Below are positions 27,448-32,333 of a stretch of 32,333 bases of DNA, piece after piece (positions within the stretch are counted from its first letter, which is position 1; every line of letters begins with the position of its first letter). A model generated the notes under the pieces. That model was not told the origin of the DNA. It searched no databases and saw only the letters and a program-made list of their open reading frames with translations. A program made the position numbers and the translations under genes. The stretch spans positions 1 through 32,333 of the forward strand of contig CAZLTJ010000015.1 of NCBI GenBank assembly GCA_964562425.1, written 5' to 3'. This DNA comes from JAUWMV01 sp964562425 (GTDB lineage: Bacteria > UBP14 > UBA6098 > B30-G16).

Positions 27448-27508
27448 TAAGTCGTAAAATTTCTTAGGTCGGATCAATAGAGAGTAACTAAAGTAAATTT
27501 TCAATACG

Positions 27509-27571
27509 ATAACTTTAGCTCTATCAAGAAATCTATAGGAATAACTTTAGCTCTATCAAGAAATCTATAGG
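27509..27571. repeat. Two-copy 32-base tandem repeat
   Basis: A 31-base unit beginning ATAACTTTAGCTC and ending ATCTATAGG occurs at 27509-27539 and again without mismatch at 27541-27571, period 32. It lies between the sorting-domain gene and murI. A two-copy tandem duplication this exact is recent or maintained; no CRISPR spacing. Confidence 0.95.
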
Positions 27572-27594
27572 TATTGTAATATAACATCGATTTA

Positions 27595-27613
27595 GCCGGA
27601 TTAACAGTCCGGC
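27595..27613 (+). terminator. GC-rich hairpin before murI
   Basis: GCCGGA at 27595-27600 pairs perfectly with TCCGGC at 27608-27613 over a 7-base loop. It is followed by ATTTCATTAAG rather than a strict T-run, so it may be a terminator for the sorting-domain gene or a structure in the leader of murI, which starts about 40 bases on. Confidence 0.5.
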
Positions 27614-27655
27614 ATTTCATTAAGTACAATCAAATATAGCAGGATACATAAATAA

Positions 27656-28471
27656 ATGAAACTTCCAATTGAGAAACGAAATTCACCTATTGGCGTCTTT
27701 GATTCAGGTGTGGGTGGACTTACTGTCGTAAAAGAACTTCTAAAACAGCTTCCCGGTGAGGACATCGTTTATTTCGGTGATACAGCAAGATATCCGTATG
27801 GACCACAGTCATCGGAGATAGTTACTCGATTTTCATTGCAGAATGCAAGATTTCTTATGGGCTTCGGGATAAAGATGCTTCTTGTGGCATGCAACACAGC
27901 ATCGAGCGTTGCAATGAGTGAGCTTGAACGATGGCTTGCTGTGCCGGTAATTGGAGTCATTAAGCCGGGAGCTAAAGCAGCAGTCGAAAATACTAAAACA
28001 AACCATATCGCTGTTATTGGAACCATCGGCACTACAAACTCTTTTTCGTATCAGAAGGCTGTTGAGAAATTAAATCCTGAAATTACTGTTATAGCAAAAG
28101 CATGTCCGCTTTTCGTTCCTTTGGCTGAGGAGGGCTTTTTTACCGGTCCTGCAGTTGATTACTTCGTCCATTATTACCTTGATGATATTTTTCGTGCAGA
28201 AATTGATACTTTAATTCTCGGTTGCACACATTATCCGCTGCTGTATGATGCTATTCGATCCGCAGTCGGTTCAACTATAAAAATTATCGATTCAGCATAT
28301 GCAGTGATTTACGAGCTTCAAAAATTCCTCGAATTAAACGATCTTCATGCTCTACGAGATAAGGGCTCTGCCAAATTCTTTGTGTCCGATTCACCGGAAA
28401 GATTCGCTAAAATTGGTGAGAAATTCCTCTCTAGGAAATTAGATGAAGTAACTCTTGTCTCCTCAGATTGA
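27656..28471 (+). CDS. murI: Glutamate racemase
   Basis: 271 residues. MurI makes D-glutamate for peptidoglycan. The two catalytic cysteines are C79 in ACNTAS and C190 in GCTHYPLL, and the Asp of FDSGVGGL (D16) is present; GDTARYPYGP is conserved too. The ribosome-binding site is weak (AGGA about 13 bases before the ATG). It is placed between exported-protein genes rather than in a cell-wall cluster, followed by about 370 bases without a gene. Confidence 0.96.
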   Translation: MKLPIEKRNSPIGVFDSGVGGLTVVKELLKQLPGEDIVYFGDTARYPYGPQSSEIVTRFSLQNARFLMGFGIKMLLVACNTASSVAMSELERWLAVPVIGVIKPGAKAAVENTKTNHIAVIGTIGTTNSFSYQKAVEKLNPEITVIAKACPLFVPLAEEGFFTGPAVDYFVHYYLDDIFRAEIDTLILGCTHYPLLYDAIRSAVGSTIKIIDSAYAVIYELQKFLELNDLHALRDKGSAKFFVSDSPERFAKIGEKFLSRKLDEVTLVSSD

Positions 28472-28666
28472 GTTTTCCAAATTTTCCACATGCAGTTGTA
28501 ACTGATCCAGAATGCCAATTTGGAAGTTCGTTTTTAATATCTACTTACCTACTTTGGGAACTTACATTAATGAAAAATAACTTGAAATGTACATACATTC
28601 GATGTAAATTTTTGTGTTATTTAACAATTTACAAAGAGATACTTAAGCGTTTTATTAAATAAAATT

Positions 28667-28689
28667 AGTTTTAGATGGTAAAACTTTTT
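28667..28689 (+). terminator. AT-rich terminator-like hairpin after murI
   Basis: AGTTTTA (28667-28673) pairs with TAAAACT (28679-28685) over GATGG and is followed by TTTT. The stem has only two GC pairs, so it is a weak candidate, about 200 bases after murI. Confidence 0.35.
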
Positions 28690-28735
28690 ACATTCAATTG
28701 CTGATAGAGCTTTACGATTACATATGAAAAACCAG

Positions 28736-28767
28736 GTTTCTGAGAACTTCCAGCGTTTCTGAGAACT
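28736..28767. repeat. Direct repeat GTTTCTGAGAACT, two copies
   Basis: GTTTCTGAGAACT occurs at 28736-28748 and 28755-28767, starts 19 bases apart (about two helical turns). It lies about 80 bases before the next gene start and could be a regulator-binding site. Confidence 0.6.
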
Positions 28768-28844
28768 GCATAGAAACTGAATTAGATTTTATTGTCAATT
28801 ATTAAGTTGTAAAATCTGAGATTATCAAAAAGCATGGGGGAAAT

Positions 28845-31637
28845 TTGCGGGATTTCCTAGTGACAATTTTTTTAGCGATAGTCATTCCAGTTATTGCACA
28901 AAACCCTTATAAAGAAACTTTTCCAAAGGAGACTTATTCAGAAATTCCCGTTCCTGTCTGGTCACCGGGCAAATTTTTCTCTGCAGAATTCTCCAAACCG
29001 TTTTGGGGAATTGGCGATGCATTGCATTCAGCTCGGATTTCGTTTTTTTCTCCTCATTACAGATGGGGTCGTGTTGGCGGTTATATAGATCATGAGGGCA
29101 ACAAATACTTTTCTATCCAAAAAATTTCTCCAATCTATCAATCAAAATGGTTCAAATACAAAAAGTTAAATTTATCTCTCTGGGTCAGTCCCACAATACA
29201 TCATGGAAGTCATAATGAGAAAGAGTTCGTTGATTTTGATCCATCAGACCCATTGTTCACTGAATCAAATTCATTTTTATCCTTAGGCTTTGATATGGGT
29301 TCCACAGTTCAATTACGGAACTTCTCATTGTATCTATGGTTGGACAATCTTATTAGTCCAAATTTGTCAATTAAATCCGAGAATGCACATCCACCTCAGA
29401 AATTTAATTTTCTCTTACATAGCTATTTATTTTCTGGATTAAAAGTTTATGCAGGTTCAAGATACGAAGCAACATCCGGATTTATTCCAGATGTTGGAGC
29501 AGGATATGAATTCTCAAATATGGATATTTCCTTAGGTTGGCGAAATTCTTCGATGTGGTTTGAACTCTCGGTTCCAATACTAATAACAGGCTTTAATATA
29601 GGGTACGACATGGGATATCATCTTTCAAACAACGATGTCTCACGTGCAGGTTTAACCTCACACAGAGTTGGATTAATTTATGCAGAACCACAAATTATAC
29701 TGCCAAAACCAGATCTTTTGGTTTTTTCAGAAGGTACTGAAGTGTTGGTTCCTCTTGAGGAATTAGTTTTTAACTTCCAAGTTGTCAACAAAGGGGAAGT
29801 TCCAACAGATACAATAACTTATCTGTCTTTTATTTCAATTTCAGAATCGGAAACATCGTTTGTGGGAATTCATGAAATACCAATACTTGCTGCAAAGGAA
29901 ACATTATTCTATCCTGTTAGATTTTATCCAAAGAAACCGGGAAATTATAAATTATTCTTCACAATTGATGACGACGGTAGCAAATTCCCTAATTTTACAG
30001 GTAATATCGAAGAGGAAGACGAGACAGACAATAGACTTGCACTTGAAGTCGAGGTATATGAGAAGCCTTTTATAGAAATTACACCAATTGTAACCGACTT
30101 GATGATTCCTAATCTAACATATATGACTGTCGAACTGCCTATAGAACCCAAAATCTTTTTTAATCCTGATTCCTATGAGGTGCCAGAAAGATTCGAAAAA
30201 ACACTTGAAGTAATCGCTGAGCGAATGCTTGAGAACCCAGAGGTAATCCTTGAACTTAAAGGCTTCGTGGATCCTTTTAGTGAGGAAATTGATAGCAATC
30301 TTGCAATAAAACGTGCACAGGTTGTTGCAGACAAACTGATTCGGTATGGTTCTCCCAGAACATCGGTGATTGTTAAACCTATCTCGGAGTATGACTTTAG
30401 CATGCAAAGAATTGTGGGTTCCAGATCGCTTATCTCAAATGAAGATAAAAAAATGATCGGTGAAGAAAACAGACGTGTGGAAATCTCAACAAGCATAATG
30501 GATGTGGATCCTCTTATATATGAGTTTGAAATGGGTCTCGATGAAACAGAAATTCCAAAGAAAGCTGAAGAAGCTTTTGATACACTAGCAGGTATTGTGG
30601 CAGGTCTTCTATGCTCCAATCTCAACTCAGGGATTCTTCTCGAAGGTTTAGCACCAATAGGTACAGATCCTGTTAGAACACTCGAGCAATTAAACATCCT
30701 AAGAGATTATCTAATCCCAAATATGCAGATGTTCTGCCCACTTGAGCGAATGCCAGTTTCTATTTCTATTAGAAGAGTTGAAACAAAGAAAGCAATTCTA
30801 AAAACATGGGTTACAACTGAGGAAATTTTATTTAAGCCATTTGAAGAAGCTAAGTTTACAATAGACTTCAATATCCCAGAGAAATTTAAAAACAATAAAA
30901 TTGAGCTTATAATTTCCCAGGATTCCCTTATTGATAGTTACAGAATATATATTTCTGAAAGTGGGAAGTTGGAACCTTTTATCGTTCTTTCGGAAGGCAA
31001 AGGTGCACCTTCAAAGGAATTTTCGTGGAAGTGGATTGATAATGAGGATTTTATAATCGATCCCCGGGAAAGTTACCGAGTTGTTGTTGATGTAAAAGAT
31101 ATATATGGCAAAGAACATGAATTCTACTCAAAGGATATGGTTGTATTTGTTGATAACTGGACTCGCAGAACCGAATCTTCTCTTCTCGTTCGATTCACAT
31201 TCGACGAGGCTTTCAGCGAATCCAAATACCTGGAGAGTCGACTCGAGGACCTTTGTGGAAATATCATCGTAAAATCATCAATTCCCAACAATCAAATAAC
31301 TGTTAGGATTACTGGACATACGGATATAATAGGAAGTTCATCCAGAAACAAAGAATTGTCGATAGAGCGTACTCAGCGTATGTACGATATGTTTAAAACC
31401 TTATTTAAGTTCACATTAAATTTTACAACGGACAAAGAATTCGAAGACTGGCTTGCTAAAAATAACGTCGAAATCATCATGGATGGAAAAGGCGAGGAGA
31501 TGCCGTTCGAAGTACAGACAAACAAGCCATTCGGGGAAATTGAGAGAACAATCGTGGGTAATAACAGCGTTCCTGAAGGACGTGTTTTGAACCGTCGAGT
31601 TTCTATTACCGTCGAGGAATTTCTTAAACAAGAATAA
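28845..31637 (+). CDS. Barrel-CARDB-OmpA(x3) protein, third paralogue, TTG start
   Basis: 930 residues beginning at TTG 28845; GGGGG ends 4 bases before it and no ATG is near, and this start gives a clean signal peptide (RDFLVTIFLAIVIPVIAQ). Residues about 20-285 form a barrel that lacks the usual PorV N-terminal NPAG motif. About 288-405 are CARDB. About 430-550 are OmpA-like domain 1 (GFVDP; ENRRVEIS), 560-650 a very degenerate domain 2, 665-770 an Ig-like domain and 775-925 OmpA-like domain 3 with ITGHTDIIG, NKELSIER and LNRRVSI. The order matches the 958-residue protein, but the barrel is more diverged, so the substrate or partner probably differs. Confidence 0.86.
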   Translation: MRDFLVTIFLAIVIPVIAQNPYKETFPKETYSEIPVPVWSPGKFFSAEFSKPFWGIGDALHSARISFFSPHYRWGRVGGYIDHEGNKYFSIQKISPIYQSKWFKYKKLNLSLWVSPTIHHGSHNEKEFVDFDPSDPLFTESNSFLSLGFDMGSTVQLRNFSLYLWLDNLISPNLSIKSENAHPPQKFNFLLHSYLFSGLKVYAGSRYEATSGFIPDVGAGYEFSNMDISLGWRNSSMWFELSVPILITGFNIGYDMGYHLSNNDVSRAGLTSHRVGLIYAEPQIILPKPDLLVFSEGTEVLVPLEELVFNFQVVNKGEVPTDTITYLSFISISESETSFVGIHEIPILAAKETLFYPVRFYPKKPGNYKLFFTIDDDGSKFPNFTGNIEEEDETDNRLALEVEVYEKPFIEITPIVTDLMIPNLTYMTVELPIEPKIFFNPDSYEVPERFEKTLEVIAERMLENPEVILELKGFVDPFSEEIDSNLAIKRAQVVADKLIRYGSPRTSVIVKPISEYDFSMQRIVGSRSLISNEDKKMIGEENRRVEISTSIMDVDPLIYEFEMGLDETEIPKKAEEAFDTLAGIVAGLLCSNLNSGILLEGLAPIGTDPVRTLEQLNILRDYLIPNMQMFCPLERMPVSISIRRVETKKAILKTWVTTEEILFKPFEEAKFTIDFNIPEKFKNNKIELIISQDSLIDSYRIYISESGKLEPFIVLSEGKGAPSKEFSWKWIDNEDFIIDPRESYRVVVDVKDIYGKEHEFYSKDMVVFVDNWTRRTESSLLVRFTFDEAFSESKYLESRLEDLCGNIIVKSSIPNNQITVRITGHTDIIGSSSRNKELSIERTQRMYDMFKTLFKFTLNFTTDKEFEDWLAKNNVEIIMDGKGEEMPFEVQTNKPFGEIERTIVGNNSVPEGRVLNRRVSITVEEFLKQE

Positions 31638-31738
31638 ACTAAACAATAGGTGAGAACAAAAGGATTACATTCACGATTTGGACTGTGTATTAAATATTAA
31701 GATTAATTGCAATTGAAAATTTCATTGATAGGTACAGG

Positions 31739-32333
31739 ATGAGAAATAGCGAAACTACAATAATTCTGATTCGACATGGAGAAACTGTAGCTAATAAAGA
31801 GGGAATATTCCGAGGGAGAGCTGACTTTCCGTTAAACGAAAACGGTCGAAAACAGGCAAAACTCCTCGCAGTAGACCTGAAACGCTTTAAAATCGACATT
31901 TTACTAACTAGTCCTCTTTCACGGTCAGTGGACACTGCAAAAGCTATTGCAGATATTCAAAACCAGAATTCTGCAAGATATACTGATGAGGAATTGTCAC
32001 TTCTAACTCCGCAAGTGGATGATAGATTTACAAACATATCCTTGGGAATGTGGGAGGGTACACCTCATTCAGAGATTAGTGAGAAATTTCCACAGCAATA
32101 TCATCGATGGCTAACTGAACCAGAGAAATTAATAATTCTCGGTGCAGAAACTCTAGACAATGTTTTGAATCGAGCAGTAGCTGCACTAACGGAAATTGTG
32201 CAACAAAACCAAGGAAAAACGATAGCTATTGTAAGTCATAGAGCTGTACTGAAGCCTCTGATCGCGGGAATACTCGGAATAAAGAAACCGTATTTCTGGA
32301 AAATTCATCTGGATACTGCGTCGTATTCTATAC
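31739..32333 (+). CDS. Histidine phosphatase family protein, 3' end missing
   Basis: 198 complete codons to the window edge, still open. LIRHGETVANKEG (about residues 9-21) is the histidine-phosphatase (phosphoglycerate mutase-like) signature with the phospho-accepting His. LLTSPLSRSVDTA, ISLGMWEG and IVSHRAVLKPL, with the second catalytic His, follow. The family includes phosphoglycerate mutases, alpha-ribazole phosphatases and other phosphatases; the SPLSRSVDTA and MWEG pattern is general, so I do not assign a substrate. ATG 31739 has only a weak AGGT before it. Confidence 0.9.
   Translation, partial: MRNSETTIILIRHGETVANKEGIFRGRADFPLNENGRKQAKLLAVDLKRFKIDILLTSPLSRSVDTAKAIADIQNQNSARYTDEELSLLTPQVDDRFTNISLGMWEGTPHSEISEKFPQQYHRWLTEPEKLIILGAETLDNVLNRAVAALTEIVQQNQGKTIAIVSHRAVLKPLIAGILGIKKPYFWKIHLDTASYSI

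Larger units (their letters stand above)
28472..28844. other. Intergenic stretch between murI and the OmpA-family gene
   Basis: About 370 AT-rich bases. It holds an AU-rich terminator-like hairpin (28667-28689) and a direct repeat of 13 bases (28736-28748 and 28755-28767). A 64-codon ORF at 28468-28662 has no family resemblance and no ribosome-binding site and is rejected. Confidence 0.55.

Noticed and set aside
27509..27571. CRISPR array
   Set aside because: Two copies directly abutting without spacers, and no cas genes in the window.
30173..30697. 174-codon minus-strand ORF inside the third OmpA-family gene
   Set aside because: Ser/Ile-rich antisense product without motif or ribosome-binding site.

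Overview
The window looks like a contig from an uncultured, AT-rich, Gram-negative anaerobe of the FCB (Fibrobacteres-Chlorobi-Bacteroidetes) type or a nearby candidate phylum. The signs are PorV/UPF0164-like outer-membrane barrels, a C-terminal sorting domain of the type IX secretion kind, OmpA-type peptidoglycan-binding domains, DUF5683-like envelope proteins and heterodisulfide-reductase-like HdrC/HdrB proteins. A run of ten Ns inside hdrB shows a scaffolded, probably metagenomic, assembly. I cannot name the phylum more exactly from sequence reading alone.

Layout. 1-2204: 3' part of a large barrel-CARDB-OmpA protein, closed by a terminator. 2624-4623: hdrC, hdrB (with assembly gap) and a carboxymuconolactone-decarboxylase-fold protein, a small redox group. 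4724-6555: truA with a non-AUG start, a flippase-like membrane protein and an overlapping small ORF. 6582-7974: three small membrane proteins (TM2-like, zinc-ribbon/CD225, DUF2752). 8025-10571: a large exported transglutaminase-like protein. 10713-10785: tRNA-Asn on the minus strand. 10908-15756, all minus: the classical DUF177-rpmF-plsX-fabH lipid/ribosome cluster, preceded by an Rrf2 regulator and an MscS channel. 16126-17280: alanine racemase.

17579-31637 is the accessory, envelope-directed part. A barrel-CARDB-OmpA protein on the minus strand diverges from a module of four exported proteins: (DUF5683-like + secreted beta-sandwich protein) twice, with the second beta-sandwich protein ending in a type IX-like sorting domain. 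Then come glutamate racemase, a third barrel-CARDB-OmpA paralogue, and the start of a histidine phosphatase gene running off the end.

The most interesting content is the three-member family of very large proteins that join a PorV-like outer-membrane barrel to three OmpA-like domains, together with the duplicated DUF5683-like/beta-sandwich gene pair lying between two of them. My inference is a surface-protein export, display or peptidoglycan-tethering apparatus; the sequence shows the architecture and the proximity, not the function. Both D-amino-acid racemases for peptidoglycan synthesis (Alr, MurI) lie in or next to this region.
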